DNA of 64,000 nt, taken from Cristatella mucedo. Its lineage: Eukaryota; Bryozoa; Phylactolaemata; Cristatellidae. Positions 44,907-56,724 of the stretch are shown here, piece by piece (the first letter of the stretch is position 1; each line of letters begins with the position of its first letter). The stretch lies in the NCBI GenBank assembly GCA_009760855.2, contig WPIO01000119.1, forward strand, positions 552,001 through 616,000, in the 5' to 3' direction. The notes under the pieces are model-generated. The model saw only the letters and a list, made by a program, of their open reading frames with translations, had not been told where the DNA came from and searched no databases. A program made the position numbers and the translations under genes.

Positions 44907-45109
44907 GTGAGTTTGTCTTTAACATCTGTATTGTAAAAATATTGATATCTTTTTGGCCTAGAGTGTCTTTTAAAAAGGCCTATTTCTTTTTCTGGCATTT
45001 GCTAACTTCACTTGATTTAATAGCATGCTTCGGGTTTTTGCTTGCAATGCATAGCTTTGCTGTGGCCACGTAAAGCTGCATACTCATCTCACGACTTTGC
45101 TTGCTATAG

Positions 45110-45182
45110 TTGGTAAAAAGGAAATGGACGCTGGTCATGATCCCAAAGAAGACAGGCCTACGTGGCAGGACTTCAACCGTCC
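45110..45182 (+). CDS. L1-like receptor exon 10 (tail, membrane-proximal)
   Basis: Acceptor TTGCTTGCTATAG ends at 45109, donor GTGAGT at 45183; enters phase 1, leaves phase 2. It encodes residues 644-666, GKKEMDAGHDPKEDRPTWQD, a charged stretch like the membrane-proximal tail of L1-family proteins. Confidence 0.88.
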
Positions 45183-46902
45183 GTGAGTTTGGTTTCTACT
45201 TTGTATAGTGGATGTGTGATCTTACTTTGTATTCTATATTATATGTTTGATCTTACTTTGTATCATTTTTATAGCCTGCATGTCTTAGTAACCGAAATGT
45301 GTGTCTGATACAACTTGAGTCAAACAGCCAGTAGGCAGGGAGAGGCAACACTTCAAACTTTTGGCGTCAGTGAAACAGGATAAAGTAAGCTTATTTGGTT
45401 GTAGCTAGTGGACCTCTGCACTTGTTTGGATGATGCGACTATTACACTTTTTCATGTGATTTATCTCAATGCCCCTTCTGTGTGGTGCAAACCACTCGTA
45501 TGACAGAACAGATGATATTGGCTGGCTTGCTGCCGGTTTCTCTTTATTTGATAGTAAATAGTTTTCATATTTACAGGTTAACATGCTGGACCTTGTAGTT
45601 GTTAATGCATATGCTGACCTCTTCCTTCCCTGTCTAACCACTTTAATTGCAGTGCGTTAGTAAAGCTCTGCTCATATATGCATCTTAAATTGAACCGCCA
45701 GCAGTAAGAATCTGGCTAGTTACCTTTCGGCTCGATATTATCATGCCTGCCAATCTTGCAAATGGATCGTCCATCCAGGCTTTCTGGCACGGCTTTCCAC
45801 CCTAGTGAGTGACAACTGCCTGCAATCTTGCTGCCCCCCTCGATAAGTGGTGCAGCCCATTTTCACCGCATGCTCATTTGCTAGTGCAAACAGACCGAGC
45901 CGCCTCCAATCCTAAGATAAAGTGGCTTCTTTCTGCCGTGCCCATATGATGGCCCTTACTGCATAGGATTTCCTTGCTTGCTTCGCCTGGCACACTTGTA
46001 AACTGCAGCTTCTTCGGGATGATTTAGGATTGAGTAAACACTTTATGTAGTATTTCTGTATCTGGTGCCCGGATAGTAGAGACTGCCCTGGTGAGAGAAG
46101 CTGTCGAAGGATGCAGGGTGTTGTCAGGTGCATCTTCATGTCCACTAGACCCGAGTGTATGACACAGCAAATGACAATAACTCGATTATGCAGATTGTGT
46201 ATCGTGCATCTGCTGCTACATAGGCCAACTTAGCTGCTCTGCACTGCATCCTCCAGCAAATCGGGACGGCAGGTGGCCAGCAGCATCCTTGCTGCTGGCT
46301 TTGTCTGCCGGACATGCCCTGTTTTGTAAACTGTTGCGTGCGAGAGCGCACACATGTTCCAAAACAGCTTGGAGCAATTGTATGCAACTGTACTCAACAA
46401 CGTGTAACTATCAACTCCAGTGCAGATTAACCAAGGTGTTGGAGGGGGCACCCAGCCTAGTTTGGGAGCCAGGCTGACTACGTTTACACGTGGCACTGCT
46501 ATAGGCTGGTGTATGCACTCTTAACATACGATCACTACAGAACAAACTGATCATGCAGGGAAAGTATTTTCACTGCCATCTGGCCATCGATTGCTTGTGG
46601 CCTGTCTCTGACAGCTCGACATGACCATGCCGCTCGGCTGTTGGGATGCTAAGAAAAGCTCTGTGTTCAGCTCTGCCTCATCTTGAATATTAGGCTTGTG
46701 GTGTGAACGGTACGAGGTAATATTTCCTCTGAATGAAAAACTGAAAAACTTTTAGGGTCAGAGCCTTAAGCATCGGTACAACGCCCCCTAGCATACGTTT
46801 ATGGCAATGTTTTGAGTGATATGGTCGGCCACATAGGAGGACGACCACGATTTGCAGGCACGAAGCATCTGCAGCTCTCATGTAGCTTTCCTGCTTTATT
46901 TA
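45183..46902. other. intron 10, first part, nothing recognised
   Basis: No exon or known repeat. A small local repeat GATCTTACTTTGTAT occurs at about 45219 and 45249. Confidence 0.5.
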
Positions 46903-47100
46903 ATAATAATGATACTAATACATTTGTATTGCATCCTCGGGAACTAAATCTCTGTCCAGGCACTTAGAAGATACTGTATTGAAAGCATTACCAAGTGATT
47001 GGTGGTATCATCAGCAAGCAGCAGATACATGCACATGAAAAACCAATCTCTAAGACCCATTAAATAGGTGTGTTTGCTCACTGTGGTGAAATTCCCTTGG
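46903..47100 (-). mobile_element. LINE family A 3' tail remnant
   Basis: AATAATAATGATACTAATAC followed by a diverged LINE end (CTGTCCAGGCACTTAG) and CCCATTAAATAGGTGTGTTT, reverse orientation. Confidence 0.65.
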
Positions 47101-47162
47101 TATGTGCTTCCGAATTCGACGTCTATCGTTTGTGTGTAGGCATATACTGTAGCTAACTGTTT

Positions 47163-48120
47163 ATTATGTACCTCTTAGTACCTCATGGCTGTGAGCTCGG
47201 TCCACTTCTGTTCACAGTTTATACTCCCCCTCTTGCTGATGTGATCGCCAAACAAAATCTATTTTTTTCGCCAATGCAGATGACACTGAATTGTACCATT
47301 GCTTTGATCAACCCCAGCCCTCCATCATGTCGAATTCTCTATACACCCTTGCTGCATGTATTGATGACATCTGCACGTGGATTGCAGCAAACTTTCGTAA
47401 ATTGAGTGACGACAAAATCGACCTATTATTTATGGGCAAAACAAGTGAGATTCGGAAATTAGAAAACCCGACGCTCAAAGTCGGATCTGCCAGCATACTC
47501 TGTGTTGAATTTCTACGAAATCAAGGTGACTTGTTCCAAAGTGACCTATAATTAGACAGCCACATCTCCACAATCAAGTCTGCCTTCTTTCAGCTCCATA
47601 AATCTACTAAAATTCGGGCATGTTTAGTCAGAGATAGAACGTCGAACATAGTCCATGCATTTGTGACATCCTATCTCGACTTCTGGAACTCACTGCTTGC
47701 TGGTCTCCCTGCATGTGCAATCAGGTGCTTGCAGTTGGTGCAAACCTCGGCAGCTAGGCTCATCTGTCGTTAGCAGTGCAATTGCGATATTACACCACTT
47801 CTCGCCGACCTGCACTGGCTCTCAATAAAGCAGCTCACTGACTTCAATGTTCTGTCCCTTACTTTTTTATAAGTCCCTTCATTCTCTGGCCCCAGCCTAC
47901 CTACCAGAACTACTCCCTTACCAGGTGGAGAATCTTACGACTGGCTTTTGTGACTTGAATCGTTTAGCCATATCCTTTACTAACCTTTTGTTCATTTGCT
48001 CCCAAAGCCTGGAACTCACTACCGACACATGTCACAGCATACCCTGACATGACGACGTTTAAAAAGAAGCTTAAACGCACGTGTATGTTACGGCATTTGG
48101 TGGGTCGCTGTGATTCATCC
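47163..48120 (+). mobile_element. LINE family A, RT and post-RT fragment
   Basis: Starts within the palm (VPHGCELGPLLFTVYTPPLA), passes a disrupted catalytic region, then AACIDDICTWIAANFRKLSD (about 47350-47409) and the post-RT region (SLAPAYLPELLPYQ, APKAWNSLP-like) ending near 48120. It has several stops and frameshifts. Together with 46903-47100 it forms a tail-to-head pair. Confidence 0.8.
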
Positions 48121-48390
48121 TTCGTCCACAAGGTCGTGGGTTTGAATCCTGTGATGGGCGATCCTTTATTGCTGCTTCAAGTGGTGGTGATAACCGTAAA
48201 GGTTCTTCTGTCGCTATGCAAAAAAAAGAGGCTGATTAATCGTCTAGTATTTCTTCCGTGTTCATGTACCTGCTTGCATGCTACTTGTGGATGTCACCAG
48301 CCTAACATTGGCAATGATTTCTTTGTAGCGTCTGTAAAATGCATATAGAGAGATTCAGTTCTCTGGGAGCGCTATACAAATGTAATCATA
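48121..48390 (+). mobile_element. SINE family 2 copy and LINE/SINE tail
   Basis: GGTCGTGGGTTTGAATCCTG (B box) and GTGGTGATAACCGTAAAGG with TCTGTCGCTATGCAAAAAAA form the SINE. At 48338-48380 a tail like SINE 1/LINE A follows: GAGAGATTCAGTTCTCTGGG and GCGCTATACAAATG. Confidence 0.7.
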
Positions 48391-48733
48391 ATACTAATTG
48401 AGAACTGTGTATTGTTGGCGATTATGCTTTTTATCCGCGGGAGGTTTTCATCAGTTGGCACATTGCCAAAAAAAGTCAAGCTGCAGTGAGATGGCTGTCT
48501 TTTTGTTGTTGTATAGTTCTCATTCGAATTCCTTAGCTCTGTATATAATATTTACTGTAGCTCTGGTAGAGATGTTCATGGAGCATGTCTCCTGCTGCCA
48601 GACTCATCACTGCTGCCAAGTCATGCGACTCGTTGCATGTTAAAAAGCACCAAACATGTGCAACGGGTTGTCCTACTAAATATCTAGCTGCAGTTTATCT
48701 GTGATGTAAAGCTTGCCCACTCTTGCTGCAACG

Positions 48734-48787
48734 AGAAATCAGCCAGAGTCCATAGAGGAGTCTCTATGGACTTTGGCGGATTTTTCT
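48734..48787. other. long inverted repeat (hairpin)
   Basis: AGTCCATAGAG (48747-48757) and CTCTATGGACT (48762-48772) are perfect complements around a GAGT loop, and the arms extend outward with few mismatches (AGAAATCAGCCAG against TTGGCGGATTTTTCT), giving a stem of about 24 bp. It lies in intron 10. Confidence 0.85.
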
Positions 48788-49864
48788 GCATCCCCTTTGC
48801 TCGGTTTTCACGTCGTAGTCAGGACTCCGCTGGCCGATTAGGGCAAGTGTCTTGGTGTCCTGAAGGGCTTTCCCAAGCACCTCCAGACGAAGTGTGACGG
48901 ATATGTGAGTTAGTTTACAAGTTTGCTTATGCTGAGTTTTTTACTCTTGTGATATTACTGCATGTATTTTCTATTTTATGCTTTGCCCCCTCGCACACCC
49001 TTTCCACCTGTTAGCATTATTGGGGTTCGGACAGCCAAGAAGGCATCTAACGTACCTGGCGCCTATGTGGTATATAGATCTATTGTGAATCGGCAAAATG
49101 TCTACTCAAATGATTAAAAATGAGCTTTAACCCTAGCTAATTGTGTATGAGCAGAGAAAGTACCATATCCGAAGTGGCTGCAATAATGATATCCCATCGC
49201 CGTAGTCACCGTAATATCCAGTTACCTTAAAAAGCAATGTCTAGTTAACTGATGTCGATGCAGCCAATTGATTTGGCTTGCCGGCAATCGGCTGTGTCAG
49301 TTCCATTGGCATGTCCCTGTGGTAGTGACAAAGTCCAGTCATCAACTAACTTCTTTAAGTTGGCAATATTTGTTCGGGGGGCCACCTTCATATAGCTTTT
49401 CAACTTTGGTTAATTAATTGTGCACACTGCTGAAATATTAAAAAGCTGTTCTTGGTCGTGGAAATTACTTTCTTGTTCTTAAATGTTGGTGCCACACTGT
49501 GACATGATACCCAACAGCAAAACAAATTCCTTACATGTGTTTAATGACATGGGCCAACCGCCGTCACAACGGCTACAACTGTTGCAAGAAGCAGTTGATG
49601 CAAAAAGCAGTTGCTATTTTCTTAGGCATAATCTGTCTGCATGTATGCATGCATGCATATCCTTACCTGCCAGCTAGTGTGTGCTTATAGCAAACAAAAT
49701 GGTTTCAAAGTTTTCATTTATTTCGCAGATCAATGAGCTCGAAATTACCTACTTTTTCTTGCAGTTTCTTATGCTTAGCCTAGTGACTTTGTTTTGCAAT
49801 GTTTTACTTTACAATCGCTTAAGCCCATAGAAAGTGTCATAGACTTTTAATTTAAAAATCATTT

Positions 49865-50015
49865 GCATATTGCCATTAGAGAGCTAAAACTCTAATCAGG
49901 CACTGCACATTTGCCATGGGCTCCATAAGCGACCTCGGTCTTCAATACATTGACATTGACGTCGGTCATTAAAAGTGAGCAGCTGAACCACTGGACCAAA
50001 CCAGACTAGGCCATG
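49865..50015 (-). mobile_element. tRNA-derived SINE, family 1
   Basis: Diverged reverse copy: AACTCTAATCAGGCACTGCA tail, ATAAGCGACCTCGGTC, and the complement of the A box GGTTTGGTCCAGTGGTTCAG at the right end. Confidence 0.7.
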
Positions 50016-50644
50016 CATAATTAGTAGGCACTTACATTTAAGCTAGCCAACGACTTCTTAGACGTTGTTTCCATTGCTGCCCTGACCTATCCTTTCATCG
50101 TCAAGTGTGCACATCCTCTTAGTGGAGTTCGTCAGTTGCAATACTGGTCTTGGCCGTGCACTTTGACCTAGTTAGCCCTACTGTTACAGAGCCCAGAATG
50201 GAGACCACTAGATTGACATAGTCTTTGGCATCCGTGGTAAGTTGTGCCTGCAAGGACTGTCAAGTCTCCCATAACCGTGCACCACACTTCACTACAGTCA
50301 GAAACTGCATGCTGATCACCAGTCTCATTTTTGGGTTGTTATCACCTTAAAGTCTAATTTTTCTGTTGAGTTTCCTTACCTATTGAAAATATTGACTTCT
50401 CTGGCCTACTCCCTCTCTGCATTCGAACCGCTAAGCTTTGCATCTTGCCCACCTCGTACCTTACGGAGGCCGCATCTTTTGTTTCATGAACTTAAAGCCT
50501 GAACTTTTCTATCGGCAAATATAACGACATCCACTTGTGGAGATGCTGTATAAGTAGCATTTGGGCTTAAACGGCAGTCAGTCGGGATGTTATGGTTATG
50601 TTGGGACAGCTCAAAATCGTGAGGTGCTGCATGGGCTTCTGCCT

Positions 50645-50790
50645 CACTGGTGGTTTGGCCTAGCCCTGCTATTATGCTCCCCCTCCGACCTAGGTCGGGC
50701 CGAGGTCGTGGGCTCGAGCTCCTTGGCACATGTAACACCTGTAAAGACATTGGGTTCTCATAGGGCACTATGCAAATGAATTGTATATTT
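50645..50790 (+). mobile_element. tRNA-derived SINE, family 1
   Basis: GGTGGTTTGGCCTAGC, then GAGGTCGTGGGCTCGAGCTC (B box) and the diverged tail CACCTGTAAAGACATTGGG with TAGGGCACTATGCAAATGAA. Confidence 0.75.
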
Positions 50791-51059
50791 TTGTATGTTA
50801 AGATCTAATGGGCTGTTGTATTGTGCTAGCGTTTTGAGACAATCTTGTGTCCTAATTTGTTGATATGCCGTAGAAGTCTCGCAGTCCCCACTAATAGTTA
50901 AGACTTCTCGTCATTTCTTCATAAACTAGCATTCTAACGGTTTCTTCATTTTATCGCGATCCTATAAATGATATTTGTTGAAAATGTGGACCAGTTGATG
51001 TTAGCAAATTGCAAGCATGATCAAGGCTTTATTGTGGTCACCCTCTTTTTCTTGACTAG

Positions 51060-51249
51060 TGATCAAGATCCAGTGAAAGGAAGCCGGGCATCTCTTGAAA
51101 TGGAAGGAGAAAGGCCAATTGGCTCGGACACAGGAAGCATGGACGAGTATGGGGTCGACACCGAAACTGGCAAGTTTAATGAGGATGGTTCATTCATAGG
51201 CCAATATGGTCCCAAAGGCCAACGGTCTGGAGCTACTGGTCATGTTTAA
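51060..51249 (+). CDS. L1-like receptor exon 11 (ankyrin-binding FIGQY tail and stop)
   Basis: Acceptor CTCTTTTTCTTGACTAG ends at 51059; enters in phase 2 (joint codon Pro). It encodes residues 668-729 and the TAA stop at 51247. SDTGSMDEYG and KFNEDGSFIGQYGPKG match the acidic segment and FIGQY ankyrin-binding motif of L1-family tails; phosphorylation of the FIGQY tyrosine controls ankyrin binding in known members. The end is short (GPKGQRSGATGHV), as in the short neuroglian form, with no class I PDZ ligand because position -2 is Gly. Confidence 0.95.
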
Positions 51250-52067
51250 ATCTGATGCTCCAGGATACCATGTGCAACTTAAATGTGGCATATTGTTCGT
51301 AGAAGCTTGCAGATACATTTTACTATATTTGCATGCAGAGTGTACAAGGATGTAGCCTGGGCACGTGGCTTTTTTCTATTATACAACCATGCACGGTTGT
51401 CCTCGTGCACGTGAACTGGCCCTGGCTTGCAGCCAGACATTTTTTTTGGAATAACTGCTCGTTATCTGCTGTTGCATCCAGGATATAAGAATAGCCTTCA
51501 TTACCAAGACTGGTTTACCACGTCGGGATATCTTCCTAATGTCGTACTGTTTGCATGCATCAGTTTTGCCTTTTGGTGGAGGTCAGCTTGTGTACAGCTT
51601 ATGAGAGCCGAGCATGTTAAGAAAAACTAAATCGCATGCAGTGTGAGTTCCGACAGAGTCGTGGTATCTGACATACCCTACCTTTCTGCACCACCGGCTA
51701 ATAGATTCCGATTGATTAGCTATGCTTGCCTACAACATTGTCTGCCGTGAAATCGGCTCACAGCCGAATGATTTGGTTTCAGGAATGGGCTGGAAGCAGT
51801 GATCCTTGTTCGTTCTGATCGTTATTGGTTCATGCTGCCAGCTTTTTATGTACCCACTTTTGTAGCATACTTTGTCAGTGCTGATGTCTACAGTAAGCTT
51901 GCAGGGTTTTGTCGGTGAAAAGAAATGGTTTGCTACATTTCTCATGAACGTCTAAAGAATCTAGAATATCTTATTTCTTTCTTACTCTCCTAGCATGTGC
52001 TTTTCTTATTTCAACATTTGCCTAGTAGAAGCCTATTGAGTTTCATCATGCATGTATGACCTGGTTC

Positions 52068-52073
52068 AATAAA
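52068..52073 (+). promoter_or_regulatory. candidate polyadenylation signal of the receptor gene
   Basis: AATAAA in TTCAATAAAAGTCC, 819 bp after the stop codon, followed by a T/G-rich stretch (ATATTTGTGTCC). It is the first good signal I see downstream. Confidence 0.5.
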
Positions 52074-52099
52074 AGTCCATTTTTGATCAATTCATCATA

Positions 52100-53635
52100 A
52101 TATATTTGTGTCCAACTTTTTGAAGTCGTGTCGACTAACGTGTGTTGCTCATAAGGTTTTTCGATGATAAAGTGAGTCATGGAAATAGCCGCTCAGGATT
52201 GCTTGAAAGGATGTGCCACAATTAGCAGCAGGCGAGGTCACATTCGGGTCAGCTTGGTATAAATGATGAAAGCCTTGGTAGCGATCAGGTGTTCATGCAG
52301 CTTTCATCCTCTGCACATGCCCTGTTGCTTAGATGTACTTTTTAAAGGTCCTTAGTAGGACTTACAACCCAGAAGCTAGTGGGGCGGCTGTATCGATTTT
52401 TGCTTTGGACTGTGGCGCTTCTCACTTAAACATTGTGCATGCTGTTCCATTCACATATACTGTCCTGATATTTCCTCTCGGACTGAGAGAAGTGATACGA
52501 ACAACCCGACAGCTTCGATCCGGCCGTCTGCAGCCAGAATAGAAGCCTGCACAAAGAATTGACAAGCTCATCTCTACTGCACAGGGGCCTTCATTTTGCT
52601 AACTAAGTACACAATGAATGGCAAATTGAGCAAAACTGAGTAATGCCTGCTGCTATGTGGCTGGAACCTGAAATAATACTGTCATCACGAAAGCTAAAGC
52701 ACTAGAATCCTGGTTCGAAAAGAAAAGTAGTCTTTTTGGCCATCGTCTAGGCTTAATGTGCTTCCAGTCGAGTGTGCCACTCATGCTGTGGGCGACTTAA
52801 TTTCCAACTGCAAACAGTATATAGTATGGTAGCCGTTAAGGCTCTTCTGCCCCAGTAGAAGTGAGGCTTTTATGTCTGCTCGTATTTTCTTTAAGGCCCA
52901 ACTTGTAAAGAGTGGAAATTCCGGATCGAAGATAGCTTCGCCAGATCATTTTTCAGCTTCTTCAGTAAACGAGATTGTCTGTGCTGCAGCAATGTGATCT
53001 GTCTATTCGAGGTTGTAGGAATGACGTGTAGCCTTATTGCCTGGCTCATATTAAACTGTTTATTCTGGAGCACGGAAGCCATGCTCATCAGAACATGTAC
53101 TCCCTCCGTGAGCCTCAGAGAGAACTAAGCACTAGATCACTGGTATCGAAGTATTGCACAGATCTTTGAAGTATGGCTACTACAGGTTGTTTATTGGATA
53201 GTTCAAAATGAGGTTATACCGGATGAGCTTCTCAAGTGGTTTCTTTGGGTCTTGTTGTATTTGCCTACTGAACAATCCGGATGGTAAGTAGCACTAGACT
53301 ATTGGGACTTGTAAAGGGATTCAGTACCCGGCAGGGAAAGTAATGTCTTGGCTGTAAATAGTCCCAAAGTAAACATCGGCATTTCCAAAGCCTCCTGCAA
53401 AAAAAGTGACAGCTGGTATTAATGTCAGACCAGTGGCAATGAAAGGTCAAAAGTGTGGCCAGTTAGAAAAGAAGCTGAACTGGACGACGAAAATGAATTT
53501 AACAGCTTCGCGGAACTGGTTCACTGCCTTCTTTTTTTATCCATGTATCCTCGATGCTCATATTGAACCTCTAAGAACTAGCTGGGATCTCAATATTAAG
53601 TTACGAAATGTTTAGTGGCTAAAAACACTTTTAGC
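52100..53635. other. no gene recognised
   Basis: No exon or clear repeat was identified between the candidate transcript end and the next LINE. The part near 52890-53080 could be a very old antisense LINE piece, but no motif is convincing. Confidence 0.4.
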
Positions 53636-54522
53636 CTTACAATAATAATACATTTGTTATAGCGCGTAAGTGAAAATCTCTTGACTGGCACTCTAATCCA
53701 GTTGCGAAAATGCATTGAACGGCTAGTGATAACATGCTAAATGAAAACGAGTATTACTAAGTTAAAATGTATGAGTTGATATGGATAGGGTCAGCATGCA
53801 AATATGGTCAGCATGCACTGCTTCCGCACACAAAAGACGAATAACAATGGCCCACTAAATGATGTGGTAAAAGGTGTTTTATAGCTTCTTTTTTAATGTC
53901 GACAGGTCATCAAATGTAAGTAAAGTCAGTTGAAACTGAGCTCCAGGCTTTGGGAGCGTACGAACTAAGACACGGTCTTCAAAGAATATGGGGTTCGTAC
54001 GAGGTATAGGTAAATCGTTTCAGATTCAGTAAAGCATGTACGATGCTTATCGTGGCAGGGAATTAATCTCACAGGTAGGCTGGAGCTAAAGAATGAAAGG
54101 AAAAAAAAGCGAGTGATAGAATTTTAGTGAGAATAATGGTAATAATGATGTATTCGAGTTGGAGCCCTCAGAAAACTAAATCCCTTTCTTGGCACTTTAC
54201 ATTTGCAGCGCAGGAAGCACGAACCTTGAAGGCAATGCACTGCTTGACTGGGAGGCAGCGAACTTCGTCCAGAAGTGGTGCGATACGGCAACTGCGATGC
54301 TCAAGACAGACCAAGGTTAGCTGCTGAGTTTTGCACCAACTGCAAGCGCCTGAGTGCGCAGGCCGGTAGACCAGCAAGCAGTAAGTTATAGAAGTCAAAC
54401 CGGGATGTCACAAATGCATGGATCAATTTAGAAGTAGTATCTTCCTTAGCAAGCCCAAATTTTAGCAGTATTACATAGCTGAAAATTCGCTGACTTGAAT
54501 GTAAAGTTGATGTAGTCATCTA
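53636..54522 (-). mobile_element. LINE family A, part 1, with a nested 100-bp LINE tail
   Basis: Reverse-orientation LINE A: AAT tail at 53640, 3' untranslated region, post-RT region near 53940-54115. At about 54122-54222 a second LINE 3' end (GGTAATAATGATG, CTTGGCACTTTACATTTGCA) is inserted; the host LINE resumes at ACCTTGAAGGCAATGCACTG. It breaks at GTCATCTAACG (about 54525) and resumes at 55584. Confidence 0.75.
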
Positions 54523-55087
54523 ACGCGCAGAGCTGCCTGCTCGGCGGAGGAGGCGTAACCTTTCCGGCACCAACCTAATACCGTTACTAAGGGGCCGTGA
54601 GTCCGTGACGTGAGTTGAGTGAGTACAGACACGCGAAAAGGAGATTTTCCTGAGTACGTTATTCGCAAAGCCCACAAAGTCTCTGCGCATCTGGCTCAGT
54701 TTAATCGTCATACTCCTCAAAGGCTCTAAACAAAACGAGCAGCTATGCGAGGAATTACGTCCCCGAACTTTGACTGCGTGCGTCTATAGTAGGGAACGAC
54801 CCCAATAGGCACGATGCACGGACAACCGGAACGTAAACCAAGACTGGAGAACTAGGATTTCGCTTCGACCTTTCCAACGTCAGGAATACTGGGGGCCGTT
54901 TCGCCTACGAAGAAATAACTATTCTACACTGAACTGGACTACGCGCGTGCGCAAACGTCAAATGCGAGCCACGTGCCCTATCCAACCGCATTCGGTAGCG
55001 TCCACGGAATTTTTCAGGGGTTGACTCACTCTGTCTTGTCGATCACTCTTGAATGGTTCGCCCACCTGCATCGTTCCAAGAGAAAAA

Positions 55088-55429
55088 ATGTCTGGCAACA
55101 GCCGGCGACGGCATCAAAATGGAGGCGAAGGCAAAGATCAAGCCCTGACCGAGCGTCACCCAGCTCTTAAATTAAATTAAATTAGCTGGGACAATTTGGT
55201 TGACTGGCTAGCCGGCGTCAATAAGCCTGCCGGTAGTACTACAGCTGTGTCCTCTTGCTCACAGCTTGAGACAACAGGTGTTTTCAGCCACCTTACTCGT
55301 TCTCATGGAAACCCATCCAGCCACTCTCATACGGCTGGCGGCGACGGCGACATTAGGCGGGTGTTGCCAATACTTAAATTGGTAGCGGGGGCTGGAGGAT
55401 TGACAGGACAGCCTAAAAGGAAAAGATAA
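55088..55429 (+). pseudogene. unknown open frame, one internal stop
   Basis: Starting at ATG 55088 the frame reads MSGNSRRRHQNGGEGKDQAL and continues through a TAA inside the AAATTAAATTAAATT stretch into ISWDNLVDWLAGVNKPAGST and a basic end GQPKRKR. It is not a family I recognise. Basic ends and its place inside an insertion suggest a mobile-element protein, but this is only inference; it may be chance. Confidence 0.3.
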
Positions 55430-55468
55430 AGAGATAAAGATAAAGATAAAGAAAGATAAAGATAAAGA
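55424..55468. repeat. (AGATAA)n microsatellite
   Basis: About seven imperfect AGATAA units. Confidence 0.9.
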
Positions 55469-55583
55469 GCCTCACAATCCTACTACGACGGATGCGTCTT
55501 CTTGCTCAATACTCTAGGAAGTGTTTCCCGCTGAGCAGTTCTTTCGCGCCCTAAAATAAGCCAGGGTGATGATGTGCTGCAAA

Positions 55584-55725
55584 TTAGAGCCCACTTTGAA
55601 ACAGGATGCCTAGATTTCGTGCAGATTCAACAGAGATATGCTACCAGAACCAATTTTTAGCGTTAGATTTTGCTAGTTCTGAATCACACCTGGTTTGCCC
55701 ATAACTATTAAGCTGGTCATGATTT
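55584..55725 (-). mobile_element. LINE family A, part 2
   Basis: Continues the element of 53636-54522: ATGCCTAGATTTCGTGCAGA, GATATGCTACCAGAACC and TTTGCCCATAACTATTAAG match 59728-59835 of the best LINE A copy. Confidence 0.75.
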
Positions 55726-56242
55726 AGTTAGCAGCGTTTATACGGCATTATTTTCTTCAAAATCGGCAGATATTTTGTGCCAATTTCCCACAAATTTAGT
55801 CTGCTACTGCATCACATCTCAACGTACGGGGGAGGGGGAGGAGCCAAGTCTGCTGACTCGCACGGAGAAGAATCTGTTTCTAATTTTTGGCTTCAAGTTG
55901 GTGCAACCGACCAATGAAACCCATGAGTTCGTCATTTGCATCCTACGGCCTAAATAAAAACGGCTAAAATTGTGTGCTCAAGTTATATTGGAGGCATTTA
56001 GAGCAAGCCTTAAAACAGAGGTTGCCTCGGTATTGTAGCCAAGGGTGAAGCGTTGTCTACATAAAAGACGTCGTGCATTTTTTTTTTATCAAATCACCTA
56101 GCAATTCCGCAACGGCCTACACTACCGTCTAGGTTTGTTGGTGGATTTTATAAACAGACTCACGGCGAATGCTAAGTAGAAAAGGCTGGAGCATTGGGTG
56201 CAACGCGTAAGCACCCTAAATTCAAGGACTTGCTTGGAACGC

Positions 56243-56520
56243 TGTAGTGTGCCTGTGGCTTCTGCTGTTGTGATTAGTTAAGTGCCTTGACACTGATGTA
56301 CATGCCCCGACTGTGGCCGATAGTTAAGCCATTGACGTAGCCTTGCATCAGGTCACTAATGCATGCTATATTTTGTGTCGTCAACTGCGATTGGTTGTGC
56401 TCTCACACACATGCTCATTGAGAGTAATAAAGGAAAGTCTTGTTTACCGAGCACGTTCGCCATCGGTCTCCGTGAGACTCTCACTAGAACAGCCGCCGCC
56501 AGAGCTACTGTCATGCAACA
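56243..56520 (+). repeat. LTR-like direct repeat, left copy
   Basis: Starts TGTAGTGTGCCTGTGGCTTC and ends CATGCAACA. It aligns throughout with 60955-61235 (AGTTAAGCCATTGACG, GAGAGTAATAAAGGA, CATCGGTCTCCGTGAGACTC). An AATAAA signal sits near 56425. ACGC precedes it and also follows the right copy, as a possible target duplication. An alternative end some 30 bp further right (near CTCGAGCTGA) cannot be excluded. Confidence 0.7.
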
Positions 56521-56552
56521 ACTGCTAGCAGAGTGTGGTTTTCTCGAGCTGA

Positions 56553-56720
56553 AAATAATAATAATACTAGCTGATTCAACCATCTCTTTTGTATAGTGAC
56601 AGAAAAGCATTTAGTCTATCACCACCGCTTGAAGTGGCGATAAAGAATCACCCATCGCAGGATTCGAACCCACGACCAGGGGGCGAGGTCGTGAAAAGCA
56701 ACCAGCCATCACGGCTCACT
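56553..56720 (-). mobile_element. tRNA-derived SINE, family 2
   Basis: Minus-strand reading: GTCGTGGGTTCGAATCCTGC holds a perfect B box GGTTCGAATCC; the body TTATCGCCACTTCAAGCGG and TCTGTCACTATACAAAAGAG is the clearest of the family. Confidence 0.85.
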
Positions 56721-56724
56721 AAAA

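Larger units (their letters stand above)
54523..55583 (+). other. 1.06-kb insert of unknown type inside a LINE
   Basis: GC-richer than its surroundings and absent from all other LINE A copies, which read AACG-AGAGGTCGCTTTG across this point. No terminal repeats, RT or transposase motif were recognised. It holds an open frame at 55088-55429 interrupted by one stop, a 7-bp inverted repeat (CCCAGCT/AGCTGGG) round three AAATT repeats near 55158-55190, and an (AGATAA)n tract at 55424-55468. Confidence 0.55.

Noticed and set aside
51241-51249. A PDZ-binding C terminus (TGHV)
   Set aside because: The class I pattern needs Ser or Thr two places before the end; here that residue is Gly.
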